Positions 32,668-44,651 of a DNA stretch of 64,000 nt are shown one piece after another. The notes beneath the pieces were generated by a model. That model was not told the origin of the DNA and made no database searches. It saw nothing but the letters and a program-made list of their open reading frames with translations. Origin of the DNA: Larix kaempferi (taxonomy: Eukaryota > Streptophyta > Pinopsida > Pinales > Pinaceae); the NCBI GenBank assembly GCA_027924585.1, contig BSBM01001448.1, positions 620,001-684,000 on the forward strand, in the 5' to 3' direction. How positions within the stretch are numbered: the first letter of the stretch is position 1; the number at the start of each line of letters is the position of its first letter. The translations under genes and the position numbers were made by a program.

Positions 32668-33380
32668 AAATTATTATTATTTATTATTTAGTTTCTTATT
32701 GTGTTAATGCTTTTGGAATAGCTATGAAGGTTCTTCATGGTGTGTGGAGTGTCCATTATAAAAGTTGTGTGTTCATAATCTCAAACAAAGTGAAATTCCA
32801 TAAATACCGTCACAATAAAAATTTACCAAATTATTATTATTTTTTATTTATTTTTTTGTTGTGATAATGTTTTTGCAATATCAACATTTGTTTGAGTTTA
32901 TGAACACCCGATATTTGAGACACTCTACCCATTATGAAGGTTTCAAAATGAAGTTGCAACCCACTCACCATATTGCACCTTCATTTTGGTATCTTCATGG
33001 TGTGTGGAGTGTCCATTATAAAAGTTGGTTGTTCATAATCTCAAACAAAGTGAAATTCCATAAATACCGTCACAATAAAAATTTACCAAATTATTATTAT
33101 TTTTTATTTAGTTTCTTGTTGTGATAATGTTTTCCGAATATCAATATTTGTTTGAGTTTATGAACACCCCATATTTGGAGGTACACTCTACCCATTATGA
33201 AGGGTTCAAAATGAAGTTGCAACCCACTCACAATATTGCACCTTCATTTTCATATATTCATGATGGGTGGAGTGTCCATTATAAAAGTTGGGTGTTCATA
33301 ATCTCAAAAAATGTGAAATTCCATAATCACTATGAAAACCTCCATGCTTATATTTTATTTACCTTTTTTAAATTTACCAT
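32668..33380. repeat. 260-bp tandem repeat, three copies
   Basis: GTGATAATGT (GTGTTAATGC in the first) marks copies at 32701, 32861 and 33121. Copies 2 and 3 are 260 bp apart and very similar; copy 1 lacks about 100 bp. Each contains CACTCTACCCATTATGAAGG and TGGAGTGTCCATTATAAAAG, except copy 1, which has only the latter. The SINE sits in the front edge of the array. Confidence 0.88.
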
Positions 33381-33997
33381 TATATTACAATTTTTTAATT
33401 TAGAAAATCTAATTTACAAATCTTAATTATAAAATTAAATTTATCTAAAAAATCCTTATTACATTTGGATTATACAATTACATTTGGAATTATACAATAT
33501 GTATTATTAAATTTGTGAAAATTATAAATTTTGAATTACATTCGGAATTATACAATATGTATTATTAAATTTGTGAAAATTATAAATTTTGATTATAAAT
33601 TTAAGATTTGTTTAATTATAATTTTGAAAATTATAAATTTTAATTATATAATTAATTTCATCTTCTTAAATATAGAAAATATTTATAGTATTTGAATCGT
33701 ATAATATTTTTTCCATAGAAAAAGGCATCGCCCATTTGTTCATATGAATTATCGGTTACATTCTTCAGGTGCACAGTTGCACTATACAAAAATTTCAATA
33801 CTTTCCAGCATTAACATATTGCTTTCCAGCAAAAATTTCAGACCAAACTATTATGCTTTACACTTCGATGCTTTCCAGAATAAACAAAAACTATTGCATA
33901 CTTCCATCATTTGAATATTTCAGTATTTTCAGCATGATTGCAGAGCTACCTAATATTTATAGAGTTAAAAAAAAAACATCATCTTTAATCACCATTT
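33380..33997. other. AT-rich spacer, no gene
   Basis: Contains a 65-70-bp imperfect duplication (ACAATATGTATTATTAAATT at about 33495 and 33551) and nothing coding that I can support. Confidence 0.5.
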
Positions 33998-34980
33998 TCA
34001 ACTCATATAGTCCAAGATGGTTCTTGAATTTACCTGTTGAGCTCCCACTTTCCTGATTATCTCACAAACTCCTAAAGGGAGAAGAAGGCCTTCTTTGGAA
34101 AGTACATCTGCTTTCTTATTCTGCTCTCTGTAAATATGACTATATATAATTTCCTGAAAATTCTGAGATAATAAATCCAGATTTTGTAAGATACCTATGA
34201 GATTTAGATTCGAAATCTTCAGATCCTTGTTCATTGCTTTAATCCAGATTTCTGAGTCCCCAAAGATTTGAAGTGAAGAAAGTGACTCCTCTTTTGCTAT
34301 CTGAAGCAATAATCGTAGTGCCATCCCTTCTGCTTTATTATTTGAGCTGGAAATCCTCCATTTGCTTTAAACTCGATCTTTCTTCTATTATGTATCAGTA
34401 AAAAAATCCCTAGTCCACATACTCTCTCTGCATCCTCGCAAGCACCATCAAAGTATCCAATATTTAAAGCTCTAGTTTCCATATCCTTCATAATCCTGTG
34501 ATTTTTATATTTTTCAATATCGATAAAGAATCTGTAGATAGGTAAGACATTGGATGTAACATAAAACCCAGGTTGGTGAGTGTTCTCGAAGATTGTTGTA
34601 TTGTGCACCTTCCAAATACTCCACAACACCAAGTAAGGGATACAACGTATTGATTTTAGTGATGGATATGTGAACCACTCTTTGAAGTTCCTTTCAATGG
34701 AGTCTTCTTCCCAAAGACTTACCTTCTGCGGACTAACTTCCAAACCTTTCCATACTTGGTTCAAGAACGAGCATTCCATAAACAAGTGATCAATAGACTC
34801 TTCCGATTCCCTGCAGAGGCAACACCAACTAGTGCCTCCAACATTCATTTTCCTCAGGTTATCCCATGTTAGCACCTTCCCATTCATGATAAGCCACATG
34901 AAAACCTTATGCTTTTGAGGCACCTGCACTTTCGAGAGGGGTTTCCACCATGATCTTTCTAGTATGGAATGTTCCTCTAG
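33998..34980 (-). pseudogene. LINE 3' fragment: zinc-binding RT end and RNase H
   Basis: The minus-strand frame 34929-34297 starts in KHKVFMWLIMNGKVLTWDNL, then WCCLCRESEESIDHLFMEC (the CxxC...HxxxxC zinc region at the end of plant LINE reverse transcriptase), then YFDGACEDAERVCGLGIFLL. A second frame, 34324-33998, carries LQIFGDSEIWIKAM and HIYREQNKKADVLSKEGL. Together these supply the three RNase H aspartates. Endonuclease and polymerase are absent: a 5'-truncated copy, as is common for LINEs. One frameshift near 34310 separates the parts. Confidence 0.85.
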
Positions 34981-35624
34981 AACAGTAATATATATATTTC
35001 ATATTAATTATTTTATTAAACAAGTTTTTTTATCAAATTAAAAGGAAAAATTTCTATTTAAAATTATCATTGGATAAAAGAGGAAAAATATTGAATTTTT
35101 ATATTATTTTAATTATTAAAATTTTGGGGTTTTGATGATTTTTTTTTGCTCAAATTTAATGACAATTGTCTTTTTTGTAAAGCTCAGAGCTAGACAATTG
35201 GAGTAACTTGATTATAAAAGAACATTAATTAACTTAGAAAAAAAATTATTACTTAAATAAAAAAATTATTATTTAGATTATACAATTTGTTGAATTATAT
35301 TATATTACATTATCAACTTTAATAATAATAATAATAATAAAATTTTAAGGTCATGACAAAATTAGGGTATGAGATCCCTTTGCTTTTGGGACAAGGGAGT
35401 CCTTCCACATAATCATTTAAATGCTGAAGTCTAAACAAAGTTGTACATACCTAACCTTCCTTTGAAATTAAACATGTAACCTCTACTTTCCTCCCTTGTG
35501 ACCTTTATTACACCATGTAAATAGAAAAAGCATTACAACTCAACCACAGAAAACACATGTTCGAATGCCATTAAATATGCTTTATTACTATCTAACTTCA
35601 ACCCTTGATTTCTTCTTGCACCTG
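34981..35624. other. AT-rich spacer between head-to-head LINE fragments
   Basis: Includes an AATAAT run near 35325 and no coding signal. Confidence 0.5.
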
Positions 35625-36720
35625 CAACTCTACAACAATGGAAACAAGAATGGAGGCACTTTTGTTGCAACTCTACAACAACGAAAACAAGGATGGAGGC
35701 ACTTTTGTTGTCAACACAACTTATAGTTTTTTATGGAAGAGTCTCTATGCCTTCGGATGTTGGTGGTGGAAAACCTTATGGCAGGCTCATGCCCCTCATA
35801 AATGTAGAATATTGATGTGGTTAATACTAAAAGGAAAAGTATTAACCTGGGATAAACTGGGGAAAGATTCTTACAAGGCCCGGGATGGTGCACATTGTGT
35901 ACGAATGACGACGAATTCTATGAGCACATATTTCTTATATGCCCTTTTTCAAAATAGATTTGGTAAGGTCTTGGGGACTCTCTCTGTTTAAATCAGTTAT
36001 GGGAAGTTGACTCCATTGAGGCAAATTTAAAAATCCGGTTCGTCAACCCAGTTCTTCAACCGTTGAGATGTATTCCTTTTATGGTTGTGTGGTTCCTATG
36101 GTTAGCTCAAAATGCATCCATCTTTGAGGATACCCATTATCCAACTTACTATGTCATATCATAGGTTCTGTCCTCTTACAAGTTTTTCATCGAACAGTAT
36201 AACAAGAAACAGATCAGGATTACGAAAGAGGTCACTATCAGAGAGGAGGACATTTACGATTTTTTTGATGGAGCTTGTGAGGACGTATCTAGATAGTGTG
36301 GACTGGGAGGCATTTTGTTACTATCCAAGAATGCCTCAATAGAGTTCAAATCCAATGGGGGTACATGTACAAATAATCACGTTGAGGGGTCAGCTCTGAG
36401 AACGCTCTTACATATTGCAAAAGAGGAAAAAGTGACTAAGATGAAGATATTTGGAGACTCGGAGTTTTGGATCAAACATACAAGGAAAGAACTTTGCATC
36501 AGAAATCTTCACTTACATAACATTGCACAAAATCTGGAATTGATAGCTTCGTCGTTCAGTAATATTGATTACAACCATGTTTTTAGGGAACAAAATGTGG
36601 AAGCAGATGCCTTATCCAAAGAAGGTTTGCATATAGAAGCTGGCATATGTTTAGTTACAGCTAAGCATAACGGATTCCGGGAACAAAAAAGGAAGATCCT
36701 TGACTTTTGAACTAAAGTTT
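35625..36720 (+). pseudogene. LINE 3' fragment, same family, opposite orientation
   Basis: Reads NTTYSFLWKSLYAFGCWWWKTLW, HKCRILMWLILKGKVLTWDKL, then a damaged zinc region. After several frame changes come FFDGACEDVSR and the frame 36315-36710 with GGTCTNNHVEGSALRTLLHI, MKIFGDSEFWIKH and HVFREQNVEADALSKEGL. It matches the fragment at 33998-34980 domain by domain. A 43-bp tandem duplication lies at its start (units at 35625 and 35668). Confidence 0.84.
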
Positions 36721-37595
36721 GATCAAGGCTCAAATTTTCTTCTTTAAGAATTATTATGTTTTATTTATTTAAATTTTGTAATGCAACTTATGTCCTCTTG
36801 TAGGGTAATGAGGAAGTTTTTGAAGATTAGCTTTAAATGAGGAAGTTTTTGAAGATTAGCTTTAAATTGTGCAGAAAGCACCTAAGGAATGCATTTTGTT
36901 TTCTCTTATAACTGCGAAGAATATGATTTTTTTCCATGGAAAAAAAAACTCTATAACAATGATATAGGAATACCAAATTAAACTTTAGTATACTGCTCCA
37001 TTGAAAATGGATAATAAATGTATTCTACAACTCTATTTTCTATATTTACATTAAAAAAACTAATTTTGTAATTAATAACATAACAATCTCAGTACCTTTA
37101 TTAATTAATAATAGACAAAATCCCACTAATTCCATAATATAGTGATTATTGGAAATGGATAATAAATATATTCCATTTTCATTAAAATCTAATTTGTAAT
37201 TAATAACATAACAAGTTCACCATCTTCATTAACTACCATCAATAATAAGCAAAGTCCCGCCAATGTTTTGGCACTCAACTAGGTTCTAGTCAAATAAGGG
37301 TAAGTCAAATAAGGGTAGAAGCTTAATCCTTAGTTGAGTGTCAAAGTATTAATAAGTTATGGTTTACACTCAGGGTTTGGTCCAATACCTTAGTTGAGTG
37401 TCAAAGTATTAATAAGTTATGGTTATTTACTCAACAGATAACAAAGAAGGGTAGAAGCTTATTAATCCTTAGTTGAGTGTCAAAGTATTAATAAGTATGG
37501 TTTACAGTCAGGGTTTGGTCCTTTATTGGTGATTTTTTATCTATTTACGCGCTTGTTCAGTTTTCTCAATGTAAGATTGGTTTAAAAATCTGTTT
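36721..37595. other. AT-rich spacer with tandem repeat
   Basis: A run of A (about 36938-36948) may be the poly(A) of the preceding LINE. From 37331 a unit containing TAGTTGAGTGTCAAAGTATT is repeated at 37331, 37391 and 37470, with a further copy right of the next LINE at about 38626. Confidence 0.6.
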
Positions 37596-38600
37596 TTACA
37601 GAATTATCACCTGGGGTGTTAGCATGCTTGGCGTCTTGGGAAATATGGAAGTCTCGTAATAGACAAATATTTGAGAATACTTGCTCGGAGCCGAGTAGGA
37701 TTGTGGCGGTGACTCTTTCACTTTCTCTTGATTATCCATCTTCACTTCTTCATTCGGGTAATCGTGCTCGATTTGACGGTGCAACTCAGGCTTCTACGGG
37801 CTGCTGCGATGCTAATGCATACATTGAGTGTGCTAATGGGGATTTGATCACTCTCTCGATGTGTGGCGGTCGGGGGTACCAATACTAAAGGTGAACTTTT
37901 GGGGTTATGGTTGGTCTTTTATTTTGTTTCAAAGGCTGGTATATTATTGGAGCAGGCGGCTGGGGATTCCTTGATTGTTGTGCAATGGGCCAATGAACAC
38001 GCTAATATCAACGCCCTTGCACTTGCTTCATGGCTTATTCAGACTAGTCATTTTTTGAGTCTAATCCACATACTTCTATTATCCATATTTTTTGTGAACA
38101 TAACGACATTGCTGATGGACTCTCTCATCGGGGTCTCGTGGTTGCGGAGGGCCGTATATTTTATGAAATTTTGCAGGGTTCTGCCCTCCCCATCACCGAG
38201 CATTGGAACATATTCCCACATTAGTCGATCATGTGGGTGTTTTTGTTCCATTCGGCTTTATTTCTTTTGGTCTGTTGTTTTACATTATATTGTTTATTTT
38301 TATATCGGATGTAGTATGGGACTTTTTTTTAGGCCTGTGGTTTTCTATTCATCGTTGAGTTGGATGTATAGTCCTTCTTCTCTCTATGAACATTTGTCCT
38401 TGGCCCTCGGACTGTTCTCATATTTGGCTCCCTTTAGTCTCATGTGACCGGGTTTTGGTTTTTCTTTGGTTCGGTTTTTCTTGGATGGTGAGCCTACTTG
38501 GTTGTGGTTTTTCTTTTGACTGGTATGTCATAAAGGATGATCTCCCTGTAATCGTCTTTATACTCTAAATAAAGTATAATGTCTTTTATATTGAAAAAAA
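37596..38600 (+). pseudogene. LINE 3' fragment with RNase H and poly(A)
   Basis: LASWEIWKSRNRQIFENT, then RFDGATQASTGCCDANAYIECANGD, then TNTKGELLGLWLVFYF and GDSLIVVQWANEHAN. After a frame change near 38070 come IFCEHNDIADGLSHRGLV and EHWNIFPH. This is the RNase H type carried at the end of plant LINEs, different in detail from the two fragments to the left. It ends in AATAAAGTATAATG and an A run at about 38594-38601. The repeat unit on both sides (TTGAGTGTCAAAG / TTGAGTTTCAAAG) shows it landed in a tandem array. Confidence 0.78.
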
Positions 38601-38639
38601 AGTTATGGTTATTTATGACTTCAGTTGAGTTTCAAAGTA

Positions 38640-40860
38640 TTAATAAGTTATAGTTATTTATGAAGATAATGAAATTATGGAGAATATTACATAGTAAGTG
38701 AAGTTATGAATTGTTTTAACTTTTTATTTTATAAAAAAAAAAAAATCATATAATTAATTTTAATTCAAATTTATTAATTTTATAAATTATTAAATAAAAA
38801 ATATATAATTAATTATTGAATAAAAAATATATAATTATAAACGGTTGAATAAAAACCAAATCATTATTTTTGGTCAATCAAGAAAAACAAGAATTTTGAA
38901 CTTCTATATCTGATTAAGAAATGTGATCGTATTTATATGAACTAAAAATGTGATATATTTATGGTTTCATTTTATTATTCATTAATCATGGTGATTTAAT
39001 TGTTTTTCTATCAAATTTCCAGCCAAAGTTGAAATTTTTTTTGTACCATTATTGTTGCTCGACAAAAGGGTTGAATTTTTACACAACAGTCTCACCTAAT
39101 TACAAGGGTTCTCATTTTTGTCTTTAACTACATGCGAGTTAAGACATATTGTACATACAGTTGTCTGTCATATGATCATTTCACAGAATATAATTTTAGA
39201 TTTTAGTATACAAAATATCTCTGGACGACAGCTTTGCATTGAATGTTTGACGTAGATTTCACTGTAGGAGAGTATTCAACGTATTAAGTTTGAATCATAA
39301 CATTTGAATTGGTAGAGATATAAAAGCCTGTAATTAATATGGTATTTCAACGTATAACCTTTGAACAGCAAGTAGAATTTGAAAGCGATATCAGAGCAGC
39401 AAGTACTTAAGAAATACACAAATTCATATAATAATAATAATAACCGTTTGACAGGCCGTGTTTCAGACTAATAGCGGCAGCGATCTTAATGTCTCTGAAC
39501 GTTTAGTTAATGTCTTAATAAGTTGCAGTGTTGTTGTCCGGGCACTTGGAAAACATCACCTGAATAAATCTTGAATAAATCTTGAAACGGAAAGAATTAT
39601 TGTTTATTTATTTAGATAGTAAAACGTGATTAAGATTTTTGTTTAGAAATAATAAAATGGTTGTTAAGTTTACTGTATTTTATACGCAACTGTGTTTTAA
39701 AGTAAAAGCATGGCACCATTAAAATATATGTTGAAGGTAGGCGATGGCGGCTACGGTCGCTCCCCTTCCCGATTGGATTGGATTGTCGATGGGCATTATT
39801 TCGCTCACGTTTTTATTATAAAAAAATTATGTTCCCTCTGTATTCAAACACTGAATAATAACTTTTTTTTTATCAGTTCATGCTTCCCTACTGTCAAATA
39901 TTGACAATAGTCACATGACAATTATTTTTTTAATGGAAAGCTGATGCATTGTTCATGCACATATTATATGTAGGCGTTCAATCTTTTTAAGGCGGGTGCA
40001 GCACTGGGGCTGGGAAAAAGTGAGCATCCACCGAGTAATATAAAAATTCTTGTGTTACAGAAACGTTTAAAGATTTATGTATCATGTGTTCAACATTATT
40101 CTCATCATCATGCAGTGGACCGTCACACGGTGCCCACAACTACCAATGTAGCTGCAAAGGCTCCCATGCCTGCAACATCCATTTCATGCATTAAATGCAT
40201 GGTGCAAATGTTGTGCAATAATTCTCTGACATGAGATTTCTTATGATAGGGTCGCTTGGTCACTCAAAACCAAAAAAATACTACTTTTAAAATAATGTAG
40301 TACCAAGAAAACAGTGCGTTATTCAAAACTTTAAATATATAAATATATATATATATATGAGTATATTTTTTTCCAATTTATATTATGTATAAGTGATTTC
40401 TATCCAATTTTGAAGACCTTAATTTTTATTAGTTTAATGTTTAAAACGTATATGTTGATTTGTATATACACATATTATTGTGGTTTTATGTGCTATGCCA
40501 TAGATAATTAATTAATATTTTTATTTTATTTTAAAAAACAAGAAAATAAGAAATAAAGATACGATCATGATAATTAGTTTGTTTATTTTGGTAACTATAA
40601 AATGAAGTTTAGGAGGGTTATCTTAAGTGATTATGAGTTAGATGTAAGACCTCTCTTTCAAAGTTGAAGAGACATGTTTGACTTTGACTCTCCTCATCCC
40701 CTTGGTGTTAAGAGGGTTTAGGTTAACCATCCATGAATCATGGAGAAGTATGGAGAAGTACTAGGAGGGTTTTTCAATAGGTTGTACTTTGGAATATAAA
40801 AAAAATTATAAAATGACATTTCCTTTAAAAGAATGATCTCAAAGAATTTTAAAGAATCTA
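38640..40860. other. AT-rich intergenic DNA, no gene
   Basis: Contains short (AAT) and (TA) microsatellites (about 39430 and 40340). A small GC-rich stretch at 39735-39785 has no recognised function. No ORF worth reporting. Confidence 0.5.
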
Positions 40861-40864
40861 GTAT

Positions 40865-41252
40865 GGATTACCAAAAAGTTTGGGTTTCTTTGATGGAGCT
40901 TTCAGAAAGATCCAAGAATGTGTGGGGTAGTGGGGTAGGGGTTATCCTACATATTAGTTATTTTCATTATTTTATTATGAAGTATGTTGCATAACAAATT
41001 ACAAACAATAGAGTTGAGTTTTATGTTCTTTGGATTTTCGTGAATACAACAAAGGAAATAGGATAGAAACATAGATATGTGGTAATTCCAAGATTCTAAT
41101 GGATTGGGATAATAAGGGATGTAGAAGTGATAATATTTTTTTTTTTTTATCTCCAATAATGAATGTGGTGCTCAAGGTAAAACCTTTTTTTGATGGTATT
41201 GCCTTTCTACATATATATAGAGAATTCGATAAAAGAGTTGAATTAAAACAAA
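40865..41252 (+). pseudogene. Old LINE RNase H relic
   Basis: Across frame changes: WVSLMELS/FFDGAFRKIQECVG, then ITNNRVEFYVLWIFVNTTKEIG, then KILMDWDNKG-like and FLHIYREFDKRVELK. The DGA, TNNxxEy and HIYREfNkrAD signatures are in RNase H order. No complete frame remains. Confidence 0.6.
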
Positions 41253-43408
41253 TACATTAATTTGTCAAAAGTTATATCAAAATCTTCTCTAGAGTTTAAT
41301 TAATACTTTATTTCCCACTCACTGTTGTTCCTAGGGATAGTCATCAACATGAGGTTTTTCCTAGTAAAGTTTGTGATCAACTCACAACTCTTCAGTATTA
41401 AACCCATGAGCACCTCAAAATCCTTTAAGAAGGAAAAATCACGTGCATGATGCACAAGTTTCGACAAAGGATCTTGCATGCTTGACACTTGCATGACATG
41501 CATTCCACTCTCCATTGAGAATATCGCCTCCATCCATAGAAATATGAGGTATAGGGTTGAGGAATGGAGACAAAGAAATTAGAAGAAAGTACCATTACTC
41601 TAGAGAAATCATTAGCCCTTGACAAATATATTTGGCCCCTGTTTTTGTCCCCCTTGACCAAAATGAAGCATTCTTTCTCTAAGTTGAATTCTAGCATTGT
41701 ATAGACTAGGTAAACAATCCTTGACTTCTTTGTTGAAGTAAGATAGAGATACATTAATTTGTCAAAAGTTATATCAAAATCTTCTCTAGAGTTTAATTAA
41801 TACTGTATTTCCCACTCGCTATTGTTCCTAGGGATAGTCATCAACACTAGGGTTTTCCTAGTAAAGTTTGTGATCAACTCGCAACTCTTTACTATTAAAC
41901 CCATGAGCACCTCAAAATCCTTGAAGAAGGAAAAATCACGTGCATGATGCACAAGTTTCGACAAAGGATCTTGCATGCTTGACACTTGCATGGCATGAAT
42001 TCCACTCTCCATTGTGAATATCGCCTCCATTCATACAAATAAGAGGTATAGGGTTGAGGAATGGAGACAAAGAAATTAAAAGAAAGTACCATTACTCTAG
42101 AGAAATCATGTTGGGCGCAGCCCAAGTAAGGGAAGTTTTGAAAGCAAAGTACAGTTAGGCGAGGCCTGACTTTGACCAATTTTGAAGATAAGCGACTCTG
42201 CAAATCCCGGGCAGAGGGTATGGAGCAAAGTACATTCAACGGGAAAGAACCTGTTTCCTTAGTAAATACAAAGTACTAAGGACAACCAGAGGTGGTTGAA
42301 GCAGTTAAAGACCAAGCAACGACTTGACTGCTATAGGAGCAGGAAGTAAAGAAGCGAAATGGTGTAAAGGACACGCCACTGCAAAAGTCAGAACTGCATC
42401 TGTCAGAGAAGCGTCAGATTCAGAAGAAGCGACATCAAAGGGACAATGAAGTTAAAGCTAAGCGTGGTCTACAGGAGAACCACATGGTTTTTGGGTTTAA
42501 GGGAAATATGGGGGTTGGCCCATAGTTATTGTAATACGTGACCTTCAGGCACATCTATATATATGGGTTTTTGTATAAGGAAAGGTTGGTTGGTTGGTCA
42601 CTTGTTCAGACAACCAAGTATTGTTGTTTTGATTATAGATATAGACTGAGAGAGAACATAACTTACAGCTGAGTGCGTAGAGATCTGATTGTAGAGAAGA
42701 GTCTGTAGCTGAGTGCATAGACTGGAACTATTACCCTTCCAAGTAATATAAGAACAGTTCCTATGGACGTAGCTCCCACCTGGGGGGTGAACCACGTAAA
42801 TCTGTGTGTTATTTATGAGTTTGTGGCATGTTTTGAGTTCATGTTCTTATATGTTTATGTGTTTTCTTTCATGTGTATGCAAATGGAAATCATATGTTAA
42901 GTAGCGGAACACATGTGTATGAATACTGCGAAGTAACACTAAGTATGATGAATGCGTAGTTATAAGGATAAAGGCATCATCAAGTTAGTGTAGTTATGTA
43001 GGTTGTTGGTAATTGCAAAGTGTGAGGTCATCTGTTTATATTGTCTTGTTAATTATATGTTAAGGAAGGGACATGTTGCAAGGTCGTTAACCACATCCAC
43101 ACATCACCACGGTTACAGAAACTTGATTCTGTAACCTCCCATACTTCGCTTCAAGTGAGACGTCAACTTGTTTACAGGTTGATGCCGAAAGGGCCAGTGA
43201 AAGGGGTTTTGTTGTGTCTACAAGAACTTCACCGAACTTGGGTCATCCTAGGCAGACCAACAAATCATTAGCCCCTGACAAATATATTTGGACCCTATTT
43301 TTATCTCCCCTTGAGAAAAACGAAGCATTCTTTCTCTAAGTTGAATTCTAGATTTGTATAGTCTAGGTAACCAATCATTGACTTCTTTATTGAAGTAATA
43401 TATAGATC
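41253..43408 (-). repeat. 497-bp tandem duplication, second copy interrupted
   Basis: Copy 1 is 41253-41749. Copy 2 starts at 41750 and, after removal of the insertion 42109-43262 and one target copy, continues to about 43408. Each copy has a 77-78-codon minus-strand ORF (41533-41300; 42030-41797), both starting MEAIF, with mostly amino-acid-level substitutions and the same stop position. Its product is not recognised, and two closely related copies are weak evidence of coding. Confidence 0.88.
42109..43262. mobile_element. Solo LTR, 1154 bp
   Basis: Starts TGTTGGGCG and ends GACCAACA (terminal inverted repeat TGTTGG/CCAACA), with a perfect 5-bp duplication AATCA (42104-42108 and 43263-43267). 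A TATATATAT box near 42553 suggests plus orientation. No primer-binding site or internal region is present, so it is the product of LTR-LTR recombination. The uninterrupted copy 1 of the surrounding duplication shows the pre-insertion site exactly. Confidence 0.9.
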
Positions 43409-44037
43409 ATGATTAGTGGAAGGACAAGTACTTGCATCTAAGGACAAGAGGACTCAAACTTCAGTGAATGAGGTACTCGGAAAGATTTAGGTATATTGAT
43501 TGTTGTTATCTTTCCCATAATAAAATATAAATCTACATTCTTACCCCATCCCACCCTCCCCCCCCTCCCCCCAAAAAAGTGTATTTATTGACTTATTATC
43601 ATGCATGGATGTTAAGATTGGTAGGGAATAGATTCATAAGAATAATAAATTAAGGAATTTTATGTCCATTGATAGTTTTATTGTTATTTAACAACCTTAA
43701 CATAGAATGAGAAAAGTTGTTGTTGTTTGATTTGTGTGTAGGTTTGTTGAGGAAAATTTGAAGTTAGAAAAGAATAAACAAAAGCTAGAAATATTCGGGT
43801 AAATAATTCTAGAAAAAAAAATGGAAATGGGTGAATTTGTTTTTTTAAGAAAACATGAAAAATTATCCCATGGGTGAAATTTAACCCCTAGTGCCTACAA
43901 AAGCTAAAGACAAACGTCATTCAAACGAAGCATTCTACTTTGATTTCCATTTTATTATTGTTATGCATGATAACCTTGTGAATGTTTTTGTAGTGATATA
44001 TCTTTCTATTTGTCAATAAGCCGAACCCACTCACCAT
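43409..44037. other. Spacer with C-rich run, no gene
   Basis: A C-rich stretch (about 43548-43575) in otherwise AT-rich DNA; nothing else seen. Confidence 0.5.
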
Positions 44038-44042
44038 GGGAC

Positions 44043-44646
44043 TATTAAGATTTAATATGCTAAGACAGAAAATAGCAGCATTACATTCCATTTCACAACA
44101 ATAGCATATACAGGATCACTGAAGAAACAACAAGCATAGCATAAACACAAGATACACAGATTTATCCTGGGAAACCCTCATGGGGTAGAAAACCCAGTAA
44201 AGCTTCCTCAATATAGATGACCAGCAATATACAAAGATGTAACCCTGAGCATAAGCTCCTCCTTCTCCATAGCATACCTCTCCTCCACAAGTGCGCCACT
44301 CTCAAGTGAGTGAGTGTGTCTTGAATGAGGAATACACCTCCTCTATTTATACACTACTTCGACTTGTCTTTTACACAAGACATGTAGGCTTGTATTTAAC
44401 CAATGGGTTAAATACCCCACTACAACTGACTGGGCCGACCCCTCTAGGGTGGTCTAATAACCCTTTGACCCACATAACACATACAGGGCCGACCCCCACT
44501 AGGGAAGTCTAATAACCCGAGTTACCACATTCCGACGGAGGAATAAACATCTCCGGATATACAATAAGATCTTCACGGAGGAATGAAACATCTCCGGAAT
44601 AATAAAGTACAATTATAATATTCTTTGAAGTTACAATATCTCAACA
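44043..44646 (-). mobile_element. Solo LTR related to the copia element
   Basis: Its reverse complement starts TGTTGAGATATTGTAAC and matches the 9892/16973 LTR throughout, including the TATAAATAGAGGAGG promoter. It is flanked by GGGAC on both sides (44038-44042 and 44647-44651). The LTR end is TA instead of CA on its own strand, a single mutation. It is about 60 bp longer than the 541-bp LTR, partly through an internal duplication of a GGTTATTAGAC...GGTCGGCCC segment (about 44435-44520). Confidence 0.9.
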
Positions 44647-44651
44647 GGGAC

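Noticed and set aside
32400-32700. Functional tRNA gene
   Set aside because: The tRNA-like head has mismatched acceptor and anticodon stems and continues into a SINE body, so it is not a working tRNA.
43543-43578. C-rich run as a possible quadruplex or regulatory element
   Set aside because: A single low-complexity stretch with no nearby gene; nothing further to support it.
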